From Candidatus Poseidoniales archaeon (lineage in GTDB: Archaea > Thermoplasmatota > Poseidoniia > Poseidoniales > Thalassarchaeaceae), in assembly GCA_012960975.1 (NCBI GenBank), contig DUAE01000033.1:43337-107336 (forward strand): a DNA stretch of 64,000 bases. The letters run 5' to 3'. Of the stretch, positions 1 to 9,241 are shown in pieces. The stretch's first letter is position 1; each line of letters starts with the position of its first letter. Under the pieces are notes generated by a model, which ran no database searches, was not told the DNA's origin, and saw only the letters and a program-made list of their open reading frames with translations. The translations under genes and the position numbers were made by a program.

Positions 1-306
1 ATCAATGATGGTAAATTGCCTGTAGGTGAAGAAATCAACCAGAATGAAAAGCGTTTAATTTATGGACAAATTCTTGAATCTTTTCTAATTCATACCGACA
101 GATCTGATGAGGCAATTCAAATGATTGCCTATCTTCGATTGGTTTTTGAAATAGAAGAATCGGAACATCGGGCAATTATTCGAAGCCTCGACCGGCAATT
201 GGAAGAAATAGTACACCGTACGGTTATCGAAACTGTTCGTTTTGAAATGAAAGATTCAATGGGGCGGTTTTCGGAAATCATCGATCGGATCCGTCTTCAA
301 AAATGA
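1..306 (+). CDS. Hypothetical protein, 5' end outside window
   Basis: The reading frame is open to the left edge, so the true start lies upstream; the first in-window start-like codon is TTG at 16. The visible ~101 residues are charged and mostly helical, rich in Glu, Arg and Ile, with no membrane segment, cysteine motif or recognisable domain. The gene ends 10 nt before the next gene on the same strand and probably shares a transcript with it. I do not recognise the family. Confidence 0.6.
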   Translation: MNDGKLPVGEEINQNEKRLIYGQILESFLIHTDRSDEAIQMIAYLRLVFEIEESEHRAIIRSLDRQLEEIVHRTVIETVRFEMKDSMGRFSEIIDRIRLQK

Positions 307-316
307 GGATTATTGT

Positions 317-958
317 ATGTCTGCTGAAAATCTAGATGGTTTTCTAGCAAAACAGCCCCCTAGTGTTCACCACTCTGCGAGAAAGCTTGCAAGAACGGCC
401 CGTCAGGCCTATCCCATTGGCGTTCCTGCATTAATTATGAAATCCAATACCGACCGATTAACGACTTCTTCTGGCTATTCTTTCTTCCTGGGAACGCCCG
501 ATGATTTGCTAAGACGCTTGGCTTCTTGGTTACTTACAAATGCTGGAAAATCGCAGGCAATATTGCTAAAATTAATTAAGAAATTGTGGAAGAGGCATGG
601 TCGAGAAGATGTTGCTCTAGCTAGTATATTGCTAGCAAATATTGATCATTCTGTTCTTTCGATTGAACTCTGGAGGACTTTCGAAAATTTAATTCAAAAA
701 ACGGAACCAATAGAGGGTTTATTACTCTGCATCGAAGAATTACTTCGTGCCAACCACCAACTTCCAAGTACCGATTTATACATCGAATGGCTAGGGGCTG
801 AATCGATTAATAATTACCTAGCCATGTTGACTTGTCATGCTGGAATGGTTCGTGGTGTTTCACCCAATAAAGAGGTTATCAAACGGATTGAATTGGTTAA
901 AATTCCGAGTGGTGATTCAATATTAAGTCGAATAAAATCAAGATTGACTGAAAAATAA
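317..958 (+). CDS. Hypothetical all-helical protein
   Basis: A 213-residue soluble protein starting at ATG 317, 10 nt after the preceding gene. From about residue 70 the sequence consists of amphipathic helices (for example around KLIKKLWKRHGREDVALAS, residues 86-104), vaguely like HEAT-type helical repeats of the DNA alkylation repair family. No catalytic residues can be named, so that resemblance is only a hint. There is no signal peptide or membrane segment. It precedes another small hypothetical and mobA on the same strand. Confidence 0.6.
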   Translation: MSAENLDGFLAKQPPSVHHSARKLARTARQAYPIGVPALIMKSNTDRLTTSSGYSFFLGTPDDLLRRLASWLLTNAGKSQAILLKLIKKLWKRHGREDVALASILLANIDHSVLSIELWRTFENLIQKTEPIEGLLLCIEELLRANHQLPSTDLYIEWLGAESINNYLAMLTCHAGMVRGVSPNKEVIKRIELVKIPSGDSILSRIKSRLTEK

Positions 959-995
959 GCGCAGCACTCATGGATGAGGAGGACGGCGGCGCAAT

Positions 996-1205
996 ATGGT
1001 TGAGCGCCTTTTACCATCGGATGACCCGATTGCCGAAGAGGTGCTCGAATGGACCATCAAGCGAGATGCCCAAGATATTACTCAATTAATGCGGTGGATG
1101 GAAGGCGAAGAAATACGCCGGGATCGGCAAGTATTTCTTAATCGCGCATTGGACTTGATGGATGAAATTCAACATGCCCTCAATCGGCTTGGCGAACTGA
1201 GGTAG
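996..1205 (+). CDS. Small hypothetical protein
   Basis: A 69-residue acidic, helical protein with ATG at 996. A GAGGAGG tract lies at 976-982, somewhat far upstream for a ribosome binding site. It ends 4 nt before mobA, so the two are probably cotranscribed. There are no cysteines, membrane segments or known motifs; the C-terminal half (residues 40-69) could form a short coiled coil. Function unknown; the mobA link is positional only. Confidence 0.55.
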   Translation: MVERLLPSDDPIAEEVLEWTIKRDAQDITQLMRWMEGEEIRRDRQVFLNRALDLMDEIQHALNRLGELR

Positions 1206-1209
1206 TCAA

Positions 1210-1782
1210 ATGCGTTCTCTACTTCTCGCTGGCGGCCGATCATCTCGTATGGGTAAAGACAAAGCTATGATAAAAATCGATGGCATTGCAATGATTCAAA
1301 GGGTTGCACAGGCCCTGGCCGAAGCAGGTAGGGAGCCGATTAGAATCGCGGTTTCTACACCCGAAAAAATTGAAGAATATTCCACAGAAATTGACTCTTC
1401 CTTAGACGTTGAATGGGTTTTAGATGGTGAGCAGTACGCTGGCCCTGTTGATGCAATACTAGAATCCCTGAATGATCCGCAATGCGCAAACATCGACTCT
1501 GTCCAGCTTGCAACTGTCGATGTTCCATGGATTAACCATGAGGTTTTTTGGGATTTAGAAAAATCTCTTTCAGAAAATGATGTTTTAGCAATGCCAGCAG
1601 ACCCAAAACGCGCACATCCACTACTTTCTTTAATTCGCCCGACCGAGCTTTTAAAATTGCTTGAAAATTGGAAAGGGGCGCCACTTCACGAGACGTTTTC
1701 TGAATATCCTCATACATTATTGATGATAGATTCTACACTTTTACGAAATGTAAACCAACCAAGTGACCTCGATTATAATTGA
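1210..1782 (+). CDS. mobA: Molybdenum cofactor guanylyltransferase MobA
   Basis: MobA joins GMP from GTP to molybdopterin-Mo to give the guanine dinucleotide cofactor. The 190-residue protein opens with the nucleotide-binding signature LLAGGRSSRMGKDKA (residues 4-18), which is diagnostic of the MobA family. A Val-Asp-Val-Pro segment near residue 104 fits the metal-binding Asp. Length is normal. The start has GAGGTAG about 8 nt upstream. It overlaps the convergent purN by 10 nt at the 3' ends. A moeA homologue (47.1 kb) and a MOSC protein (11.5 kb) in the window also point to Mo-cofactor use. Confidence 0.9.
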   Translation: MRSLLLAGGRSSRMGKDKAMIKIDGIAMIQRVAQALAEAGREPIRIAVSTPEKIEEYSTEIDSSLDVEWVLDGEQYAGPVDAILESLNDPQCANIDSVQLATVDVPWINHEVFWDLEKSLSENDVLAMPADPKRAHPLLSLIRPTELLKLLENWKGAPLHETFSEYPHTLLMIDSTLLRNVNQPSDLDYN

Positions 1783-2414
1783 ATTTTTCCCGAACACAAA
1801 TCATCGATAATTTGAGGATATAATTTGTGTTCGATAATTTTGATTCGGTTTTGTAAATCACTAATCGTATCATTTGGAAGAACCTCTACTGCCTCCGATG
1901 CCAAAATTAGGCCTTCATCCACACCTTCATCGACGAGGTGTACTGTGCAACCGCTCACCGTAGCACTATCCGCAAGAGCATCTCTGTGGGCGTGGGCACC
2001 GGGATATTCGGGGAGTAATGAGGGGTGAATATTGACCAATCGGCCCTTCCATTTTTTTACAAAACTTGGAGATAATATTCTCATATAGCCGCTTAAAACA
2101 ATTAATTCCACATTAAATTCAGCTAATTTAACTTCAATTTTTTCTTCATGAGTTAGGCGCCGGAGGGATTTATCGGGAATATTAGGCAATCGAATTCCGA
2201 CAAAAGTTACATCGTTCTGTTCACAATAAATTTGTCCACCAGCATTTGGATCCTCAGAGATTACCAATACAGTTTGGTGTGAACGAGGAATTTTAGTTTG
2301 AAATTTGAGAAGAGCACTCAATCCAGACCCTCCGCCAGAAATGAACACGGCGATACGCAATGGATCAATTTTCGACCCCACCCTTGAGGGGGTGTATGGT
2401 AGAGACATGTCCAT
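1773..2414 (-). CDS. purN: Phosphoribosylglycinamide formyltransferase PurN
   Basis: PurN transfers a formyl group from 10-formyl-THF to GAR, the third step of IMP synthesis. The protein shows the N-terminal RIAVFISGGGSG nucleotide loop, the NIHPSLLPEYPGAHAHRDAL stretch carrying the catalytic Asn and His, and the Asp of VHLVDEGVDEG. I chose ATG at 2414 (213 residues). A frame extending to 2519 would overlap the divergent DUF454 gene and adds ~35 low-complexity residues. It converges with mobA with a 10-nt overlap. purH, purL and purQ lie elsewhere in the window, not in one operon. Confidence 0.9.
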   Translation of the reverse strand: MDMSLPYTPSRVGSKIDPLRIAVFISGGGSGLSALLKFQTKIPRSHQTVLVISEDPNAGGQIYCEQNDVTFVGIRLPNIPDKSLRRLTHEEKIEVKLAEFNVELIVLSGYMRILSPSFVKKWKGRLVNIHPSLLPEYPGAHAHRDALADSATVSGCTVHLVDEGVDEGLILASEAVEVLPNDTISDLQNRIKIIEHKLYPQIIDDLCSGKIQL

Positions 2415-2504
2415 GCGTAATGGGGGAAGTGCTTGAGAATTGGGGGGAAGAAGTAGTCTTGTCCTTCCACTCAATTTATGTCTGAAAGGCCGCGCGGCTG
2501 ATTT

Positions 2505-2948
2505 GTGAAAACCTTGCAATCAGTCGATGAAATTATCGGCAAATATGCACGTCAAACCACACCATTACGAAGAAAATTATACGTTGGTATTGGGATATTG
2601 TTCGTCATTTGTGCTATTATTGGCATTTGGGTTCCAGGTTGGCCAACGGTTTCTTGGATGGTTCCTGCGGCATACCTTTTCAGTATTTCAGATGAGAAAT
2701 ACTTTCGTTGGTCATTGACCAATAAAATGTTTGGAGCGAAATTGACTGAGTATTATGCAAATGGGAAATCACTTCCTAAACATGCGAAAAGAGGGATAAT
2801 CAGCCTCATCACATTAATGTCAGCATTTTCAATCTACATCACTGATATTAGTGGAGACCCAGGCTATGGTCAGGTGACAATTGCAGTAATATGGGTCGTG
2901 GGGATTTGGTGGTTGGTGAGAATGGTTCCTACTCGTCACGATGATTAG
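2505..2948 (+). CDS. DUF454 (YbaN-like) small membrane protein
   Basis: A 147-residue protein with GTG start at 2505. It has two hydrophobic helices near residues 27-60 separated by a WVPGWPTVSW turn, then a cytoplasmic-looking FRWSLTNKMFGAKLTEYYANG segment, then two more helices (about 94-138). The Gly-x-x-x-P-x-x-P-T turn followed by F..W..N...FG is the pattern of the DUF454/YbaN family, whose function is not established. Divergent from purN with a ~90-nt gap. Confidence 0.75.
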   Translation: MKTLQSVDEIIGKYARQTTPLRRKLYVGIGILFVICAIIGIWVPGWPTVSWMVPAAYLFSISDEKYFRWSLTNKMFGAKLTEYYANGKSLPKHAKRGIISLITLMSAFSIYITDISGDPGYGQVTIAVIWVVGIWWLVRMVPTRHDD

Positions 2949-3015
2949 TGTAGACCCTGACTAATCTGCCCATACTAAATACGAACGGTCGGCGCAGCGC
3001 GAATGAGGTACTGCA

Positions 3016-4509
3016 ATGGTTACGTTCTACGACCTAGGAATTGGTTCATCTTTAGTGCGTGCGCTAAATCGCGAAGGCATTACCGAACCTTTTGAAGTTC
3101 AATGCGAAGTCATTCCTGATGCTTTGCTCGGAAGAGATGTTTGCTGTCGAGCACCGACAGGGTCTGGAAAAACTTTGGCATTCGGATTACCGATGCTTGC
3201 GCGAATGACGCAGGCCGAATCAAAGCGCCCTACTGCACTGATATTAACACCCACTCGTGAGCTTGCTGAACAGATTCGTAAAGTGTTAAATCCACTCGCT
3301 AAATCAATCGATCTTGAAACTCTTTCAGTATATGGTGGTACATCTTATGGAAAACAATTCCGTGCTCTTGAAAACGGTGTTGATATTCTCGTTGCCTGCC
3401 CGGGCCGTCTCCTCGACCTGTTAGGTAGAAACGCCCTCAGCCTCAATGATGTCGAAATTGTTGTTATTGATGAGGCTGATAGAATGGCAGACATGGGCTT
3501 CATGAAGCCTGTTAGTAAAATTCTCGAGGCCTGTGGAAAAGACCGACAAACCGTTTTATTCAGCGCAACACTTGATGACGAGGTTGCTGTGTTGATCAAA
3601 AAATACCTCAAGAAACCTGTTCACATTGGAGTAGGTGCAAAAGAGATCAGCATCGACAGCATGAAACACGTTTTTTGGAAGACTGACAGGGGTGGAAAAA
3701 CCACTCTCTCGGCTAATATTGTCAAGCGTTATGGTAGAACAATACTCTTCTGCAGAACTCGCCGTGGCGTCGAACAGGTCGGAAAGCAAATGAAAGCTGA
3801 ACGACTCGATTGTTCGACACTTCACGGAGGCTTAAACCAACGACAAAGAGATGCGGCGATGGCTCGTTTCAAGAATGGAAAATCTTCTGTCCTAATCGCA
3901 ACAGATGTTGCCGCTAGAGGAATCGATATAGAGGGGGTATCATGTGTTATCCATTTCGACCCACCTGAAAACGGCAAGGCGTACAAACATCGAAGCGGAA
4001 GAACCGCTAGGGCAGGTGAACGGGGCGTAGTTATTTCATTTGTACAAAAATCTCAACAGAGAGCGGTTAATCGTATACAGAAAGAAGTCGGCATCAAACG
4101 ACGCTATACCGAGCCGAATGTTGAGGCGTTGGAAGAGCAAGAAAGCGATCGAAAAGATGAGCCAAATATTGATAATATTTCTCAAAAAAAGAGTGCGCCG
4201 CGCGCCCATAGCTTTGAATGGAAAAATCAGAGAAAAGGGAAAAGCGCCAATCAAAAACGGCCTGAAAAAAATGGTAGCAGAAACTCACGGAAACGAGGTG
4301 GAAATCGCCCCGAGAAAGAAAGACCTTGGGAAAAGAATAAGCGATATAATTCGAAGAAAAAGGCCAATGCATCAAGTTCTGATAAAAGTGGAAAAAAGAA
4401 TAAAAAATACTTTGGAAATAGACCACAAAAAGAGGATGCTCCTAAGCATCAGAGAAGAAATAGAAAGGGTAGGCGCTCCCGAACTGAAAATAAACAACAA
4501 AATCAATGA
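3016..4509 (+). CDS. DEAD-box ATP-dependent RNA helicase with basic tail
   Basis: An RNA helicase that unwinds or remodels RNA using ATP. Motifs in order: Q-motif (Phe26, Gln29), Walker A APTGSGKT (46-53), PTRELA (79-84), DEAD (152-155), SAT (183-185), and motif VI HRSGRTARAG (325-334). Residues ~370-497 form a Lys/Arg/Asn/Gln-rich, probably disordered tail that likely binds RNA non-specifically. ATG start at 3016. The stop overlaps that of convergent purH by 7 nt. DEAD-box proteins with basic tails are commonly cold- or ribosome-related, but the specific role here is not evident. Confidence 0.93.
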   Translation: MVTFYDLGIGSSLVRALNREGITEPFEVQCEVIPDALLGRDVCCRAPTGSGKTLAFGLPMLARMTQAESKRPTALILTPTRELAEQIRKVLNPLAKSIDLETLSVYGGTSYGKQFRALENGVDILVACPGRLLDLLGRNALSLNDVEIVVIDEADRMADMGFMKPVSKILEACGKDRQTVLFSATLDDEVAVLIKKYLKKPVHIGVGAKEISIDSMKHVFWKTDRGGKTTLSANIVKRYGRTILFCRTRRGVEQVGKQMKAERLDCSTLHGGLNQRQRDAAMARFKNGKSSVLIATDVAARGIDIEGVSCVIHFDPPENGKAYKHRSGRTARAGERGVVISFVQKSQQRAVNRIQKEVGIKRRYTEPNVEALEEQESDRKDEPNIDNISQKKSAPRAHSFEWKNQRKGKSANQKRPEKNGSRNSRKRGGNRPEKERPWEKNKRYNSKKKANASSSDKSGKKNKKYFGNRPQKEDAPKHQRRNRKGRRSRTENKQQNQ

Positions 4510-6113
4510 AGGAAAAGTCGCTGTCCAGTAAACAACATCGACATCTTATGTTCGTCGGCGGCATCAATACATTCCTGATCTCTCATCGAACCTCCTGGTT
4601 GAACAACTGTAGTAACGCCGATTTCGTGTGCGGTATCTATACCGTCACGGAATGGAAAAAATGCGTCTGAAACCATCATCGAGCCGATTGCCCTATTGCC
4701 TGCACGCCGAGCAGCGATTCTAACCGCCTCGACTCGACTCGTTTGACCGGGTCCAATTCCTACCGTCGCAAAACCAGTTTCAGACTGGGAGACGAGAACG
4801 ATAGAATTGGATTTTACCTCAGAGAGTACAGTTGATCCAAAACTGGCTAAAGCAACAAGATTTGCATCGGTTTTTATTTGTGTAACACATTTTACCGAAT
4901 CCCAATCAATACTCGGCGGGCCTTGAATTTGAGCCACCCAACCACCATCAATTTGACGTATTCTAACCTCATCTTCACGTGGTAAGAATTTTGGAATTGT
5001 TAACATTCTTCTATTCTTTTTCAACGAGAGGATTTCAAGGGCTTCATCATCGAAACCGGGTGCAATGATGCACTCGAGAAAGTGACTACCGATGGCTTCC
5101 GCTGTGGCTTTTTCAACGATACTTGTGAATGCTATAACGCAACCAAAAGCAGATTCAGGATCGCTTGCTAAAGCATTATTCCAAGCTCCAACCTGGGTCG
5201 AATCGACTGCGGCCCCACACGGATTTGAGTGTTTGATTACCACGCATGCATGGCTACGTTCGTGATTCAAGTCCAGCAATAATCCGCGAGCAATTCGCAA
5301 CGCCCCGTCTAAGTCAAGATAATTATTGAAGGATAATTCCTTGCCGCCGTGTTGAACGGCTGAAGCTAAACCTTTGGAGCCGCTTGAAGATGAAGCGGGA
5401 TAAAACGCAGCGGGTTGATGTGGATTCTCACCATATCTTAATTCGGTTCCGAGCTCACTCGCAACATGTATTCGGTTTGGGACATCCCCCCCGATAAATC
5501 TGGATTCTAGCTCATTACTTACTGCCGTGTCATATGCGGCGGTGCATTGGTAGGCTGCAAGAGCGAGGGTTCGGCGTGTGTCGAGATCTATAGCGGACGG
5601 TTTTCCATCTGCTGAAGAAAGGGCTTCAATGATATTGTCGTATTGTTCAGAATTAGTCAAAACCAAACAGTCTTTGTGATTTTTTGCTGCACTTCGTATC
5701 ATCGTAGGTCCACCAATATCAATCATTTCGATTAATTCGGCAAGTTCGGCTGGCGGATCTTTTGCAGCAACATCTTCGAAAGGATAGAGGTTAACACAGA
5801 CCAAATCAATGGTTCCGTAACCTAATTGTGCGAGTGTTTCCATATCATCTGCTCGCTCTCGGCGCACCAAAATTCCTCCATGTACTGCCGGATGAAGGGT
5901 TTTTACTCGACCGTCGAAGCATTCAGGGTGACCGGTTGCATCACTTACATCGATGACTTCGATGCCTGATTCACGCAATTTTCGACTTGTTCCACCAGTG
6001 GAAAGAATTTTCCAGCCCATGTTCGATAATGATTTTGCGAGTTCGACAATTCCATCTTTGTGGAAGACGCTGAGCAAGGCGCGGGGTGCTGCCATAACAC
6101 GACGTAGCGGCAT
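4503..6113 (-). CDS. purH: Bifunctional AICAR transformylase / IMP cyclohydrolase PurH
   Basis: PurH catalyses the last two steps of IMP synthesis. The IMP cyclohydrolase domain is at the N-terminus (RALLSVFHKDGI, STGGTSRKL, GRVKTLHPAVHGG). The transformylase domain follows, with the conserved KHSNPCGAA segment and a C-terminus of MRDQECIDAADEHKMSMLF type. Length (536 residues from ATG 6113) is normal. Alternative starts are ATG 6095 and TTG 6146; the last would overlap the upstream thermosome stop as TTGA. Same strand as, and directly downstream of, the thermosome gene, so probably cotranscribed. Confidence 0.93.
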   Translation of the reverse strand: MPLRRVMAAPRALLSVFHKDGIVELAKSLSNMGWKILSTGGTSRKLRESGIEVIDVSDATGHPECFDGRVKTLHPAVHGGILVRRERADDMETLAQLGYGTIDLVCVNLYPFEDVAAKDPPAELAELIEMIDIGGPTMIRSAAKNHKDCLVLTNSEQYDNIIEALSSADGKPSAIDLDTRRTLALAAYQCTAAYDTAVSNELESRFIGGDVPNRIHVASELGTELRYGENPHQPAAFYPASSSSGSKGLASAVQHGGKELSFNNYLDLDGALRIARGLLLDLNHERSHACVVIKHSNPCGAAVDSTQVGAWNNALASDPESAFGCVIAFTSIVEKATAEAIGSHFLECIIAPGFDDEALEILSLKKNRRMLTIPKFLPREDEVRIRQIDGGWVAQIQGPPSIDWDSVKCVTQIKTDANLVALASFGSTVLSEVKSNSIVLVSQSETGFATVGIGPGQTSRVEAVRIAARRAGNRAIGSMMVSDAFFPFRDGIDTAHEIGVTTVVQPGGSMRDQECIDAADEHKMSMLFTGQRLFLH

Positions 6114-6142
6114 GCGGTTTGAAGAGTTCGTTATCGATGGTT

Positions 6143-7714
6143 TCAATCGCCGCGAGCAGATATTACCTGATCTATTCTCAACATACTAATTGCTGTCTCG
6201 GTTGCAGATTGCAAAGATTCCTCAATTACCGAAAAAGGATGCCACACACCGATTACTTCGCCAACATTGCCGTCGATGGTAATGCCTTGAAACGTCGAAT
6301 TGCTATTTGTTGCCGATCTAAGTTCGAGTATGCGATCGAGCGGCTCGCCACCTGAGTTTTCTACGAGGGTGGCGGGAATGGTCTCGAGAGCGCGGGAGAA
6401 AGCATCCATTGCAAGACGTCCTCGACCCGGTTCACTTTCACTCGCATTACGTATCGCCTGAGCGATTCGAGCATGAATTGCACCTGCTCCAGGCAAGACT
6501 GCGTCTTCATCTAGCGCTCCCGAAGTGGCTCGCAGTCCGTCGTGTAAGCCACGAATTATTTCATCGGTACCTAAATCTCCCGAGCCCCCAACCTCTATAG
6601 TTAGAACTCGTGGATTTGTACAATTATCAATACGAATAATATCCTCAACCATGTCGCTGGCTTCACGGCGTTCCCAAGCTAAGGAACCACAATTTCCCAA
6701 GTCTGATGGTTGAATATCCATTACTGAGTCGAGTAAATTTGCTCCAGTAGCATCCGCTGAGTTGTTGACTTCTGATGAGTCCAATTCACCAATTGCAAGA
6801 ATTTTTGAATCGGCTAATCGATGGAGAATATCCCTGTCTATTTCGCCGCCACAAAGAATAATATTTGTTCCACTAGCGATTATCATATCTGCAATATCTC
6901 TCTTCCTATCGTGCTCAGCATCAACAAAAGCATCGAGTTGATCTGCTGAGCTAATCTGAATTTCAGCATCACGTGACATTTTACGAATTTTCAAATCACC
7001 AGAAATAACAGCGACTTTTGCGTCGACCAATTTGTTTGGTAAATTGTCCATCAAAACTCGTCGGCGAAAAGCAACACCCCTAATAAGACGAGATTCGCTC
7101 AGACTGGCGGAATTAGATTTGAACATAGCGACATGTTCAGCGTGAGGGGTTTTACGAGATTTGGAAAGAATCGTTAAGGCCTCGACAATCAATTCTGAAA
7201 AATGGTCGAGTGCTCCCTCGGCTGCCTTTCCTGTAAGAGTGGTTTGAGCAACGCCGAGCAAGCGCTCGGAAGATGCGTTTTGCTTGTCTTTTTCCATTTG
7301 TTCACAAGCTATTTGGAAGGATTTACGGTAACCGCTGACAAGGGTAAGGGGGTGTAGACCTTTTCGCAGTAATGTGTTTGCTTCTTGAAGAAGCGAGCCG
7401 CAGAGTAACATTGTTGTCGTCACACCATCACCACAATTTTCCTCTTGTGAATTCGCCATAGCCACCATCATTTTTGCCGCAGGATGTTTGACCAACAACT
7501 CCGCCACAATCTTCGCGCCGTCATTGGTAACAGCAGTATTTCCATCGGTTTTGTAGAGCATTTTGTCTAGACCACGCGGACCAAAAGTTGGCTTCAACAA
7601 ATCCGCAAAAACACGAGCGGCGGTAATTAATTTCTCTTGCACGTCCGTGCCGCTCGTTACCGAGGTTTGCTCGGGTACAATTACCACTTGTGGCCTACCT
7701 GCACCCTCGCTCAT
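6143..7714 (-). CDS. Thermosome (group II chaperonin) subunit, divergent
   Basis: An ATP-dependent ring chaperonin subunit that folds cytosolic proteins. Conserved elements are GPRGLDKML (45-53), TNDGA (63-67), HPAAK and the ATPase motif GDGVTT (95-100, usually GDGTTT). Near the C-terminus are LPGAGA (usually VPGGGA) and LRIDQV. The usual Gly-Gly-Met tail is absent; the protein ends in ISARGD. At 523 residues it is slightly short. The substitutions suggest a divergent paralogue, and a more canonical subunit may be encoded elsewhere. Upstream of purH on the same strand. Confidence 0.9.
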   Translation of the reverse strand: MSEGAGRPQVVIVPEQTSVTSGTDVQEKLITAARVFADLLKPTFGPRGLDKMLYKTDGNTAVTNDGAKIVAELLVKHPAAKMMVAMANSQEENCGDGVTTTMLLCGSLLQEANTLLRKGLHPLTLVSGYRKSFQIACEQMEKDKQNASSERLLGVAQTTLTGKAAEGALDHFSELIVEALTILSKSRKTPHAEHVAMFKSNSASLSESRLIRGVAFRRRVLMDNLPNKLVDAKVAVISGDLKIRKMSRDAEIQISSADQLDAFVDAEHDRKRDIADMIIASGTNIILCGGEIDRDILHRLADSKILAIGELDSSEVNNSADATGANLLDSVMDIQPSDLGNCGSLAWERREASDMVEDIIRIDNCTNPRVLTIEVGGSGDLGTDEIIRGLHDGLRATSGALDEDAVLPGAGAIHARIAQAIRNASESEPGRGRLAMDAFSRALETIPATLVENSGGEPLDRILELRSATNSNSTFQGITIDGNVGEVIGVWHPFSVIEESLQSATETAISMLRIDQVISARGD

Positions 7715-7822
7715 TAAAGCGTTCGAGCCAAAGGGCCGTCATGAATCCTTTGAGTCGGAAAATTCGCATTTTTTCACACTCGGTAGGAGAAATGCTATCC
7801 CGCAAACGCCGAGGCGAGAAGC

Positions 7823-8779
7823 ATGAAGGGGGGTGTATTGATGGTAGCAATGTGTCTTTTCATGGTTGGTTTCAGCCCAATTTATTTACAGGCCTCGGCC
7901 CAACCGGCAATAATTCCTGAAATTACTTTAGAATGTTTAGAAGATTCTGTCGAAATTGGAATTGACGCCGCATTCGTGACATGTGAAATTGAAAATCCCA
8001 CTCAATATGTAGAAAAAATCGAACTGACATCAGAATCTGATATTAATTTGGCTCATCCCGAAGAAATCACTTTGGGTGCAGGAGACTCACAGCAATTCAT
8101 GGTTGCAATAGATAGTTCTAGTGCGTCAATTTTTGGAGATTATGAAGCAAATATTTCAGCAAAGGTTGTTGAAGCCAATGATATCGCAGTCAGTTTAATT
8201 ACATCTACTGAAAGTGACTCGTTCATCATTACAATTGCTGAAACATTGGATTGCGAAGTCACCATGGGGCAAGGAGGCGGGGCGATTGAAGCGGGAGAAA
8301 TTGTCATCTTCTCTGCAACCTACCGATGTGATGGAAACCGTGACGGTGTGAAGGTTATTGCTCATCTTGAGCTTTTTGAGCACGGTGGGAATTCCCCTCA
8401 TTGGCCGGCAGGTTTTATCGATAAATCGCCACCTTGTGATTTAACCATAAACAATGGCGATGGGGTTGCTTCTTGCCAATTCACACTTGAGACGCCGGAT
8501 GAAATTTATTCAGAATGGAAAGGGTGCATGATAATCCTTGACAACACCGTCCGTACCGCAGATACTTGTAATCAAAACACCAAATTACAACTAACCGTGA
8601 AACCAAAATCCACCGGACTGGGGATTGAACTCGGGGGCAATAATTCCATTATTGATCAATTAGGACTGACCAAAGAACAATTGCCTATTATTGGTGGCGG
8701 TATAGGATTGCTCGTAATCATCATCATTGGATTGGTTATTTCCCGCCGAAAAAACCGTGATTATGAACATGAACAGTGA
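7823..8779 (+). CDS. Secreted surface protein with C-terminal membrane anchor
   Basis: The 318-residue protein has an N-terminal hydrophobic signal (about residues 5-24, ending LQASAQ). Two beta-rich extracellular domains follow, each beginning with a Leu-x-Cys pattern (ECLEDSVEIG, DCEVTMGQGG). A C-terminal helix (IGGGIGLLVIIIIGLVI) is followed by an Arg/Lys stop-transfer (SRRKNRD). This is the layout of archaeal surface-anchored Ig-like proteins. Paired cysteines suggest disulfides. No enzyme motif is visible. Divergent from the thermosome gene with a 108-nt gap that must hold both promoters. Confidence 0.75.
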   Translation: MKGGVLMVAMCLFMVGFSPIYLQASAQPAIIPEITLECLEDSVEIGIDAAFVTCEIENPTQYVEKIELTSESDINLAHPEEITLGAGDSQQFMVAIDSSSASIFGDYEANISAKVVEANDIAVSLITSTESDSFIITIAETLDCEVTMGQGGGAIEAGEIVIFSATYRCDGNRDGVKVIAHLELFEHGGNSPHWPAGFIDKSPPCDLTINNGDGVASCQFTLETPDEIYSEWKGCMIILDNTVRTADTCNQNTKLQLTVKPKSTGLGIELGGNNSIIDQLGLTKEQLPIIGGGIGLLVIIIIGLVISRRKNRDYEHEQ

Positions 8780-8791
8780 TGTCTAAGCGCC

Positions 8792-9118
8792 TTATCCAAG
8801 CACGAGAATGTGCCAACGAATTAGGATTGAAGATACGGCTGCAAGTCCAATAGATTCGTTTGTCGGGAACCCGAAAGTGTTTGTGAAAATGTAGTACTGA
8901 ACGGCAGTTAATACAATGAAAATAGCGATAGACTTGAGAGTTGATGCATCCCAAGGAGATTGGGAAATAATATGTTGGCGATTATTGAAAATTTTGTACG
9001 TAAGGCACACTAGACCGAGGACGATTAAGTGTCCAACCAACCAACCAAGGCTACTTCCAAATGCACTAACAATCATATCTTGAAAACCACATAGAACAAA
9101 TGATGCTATGTCAATCAT
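8792..9118 (-). CDS. Small multi-pass membrane protein, unknown
   Basis: A 108-residue hydrophobic protein with about three membrane helices (near residues 26-42, 62-80 and 86-106). A polar loop (NNRQHIISQSPWDAST) lies after the first. It could belong to the GtrA-like group of small polytopic proteins, but I see no signature that settles this. It lies tail-to-tail with the surface protein gene (12-nt gap) and divergent from the glycosyltransferase gene. Confidence 0.5.
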   Translation of the reverse strand: MIDIASFVLCGFQDMIVSAFGSSLGWLVGHLIVLGLVCLTYKIFNNRQHIISQSPWDASTLKSIAIFIVLTAVQYYIFTNTFGFPTNESIGLAAVSSILIRWHILVLG

Positions 9119-9241
9119 GAACTCTCGACTGTCTTCAAGTTCTTCAATACACTCAATTCAATCATTGCCTCAAATATTATATTTTGAATTCGAAAAAAAT
9201 ACCTGATATTATAGGGAAATGGGGAACCGATATGCCTTAGC

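Noticed and set aside
4040-4531. Alternative basic open frame over the helicase tail
   Set aside because: Lys/Arg-rich sequence stays open in several frames; the in-frame helicase tail explains it.
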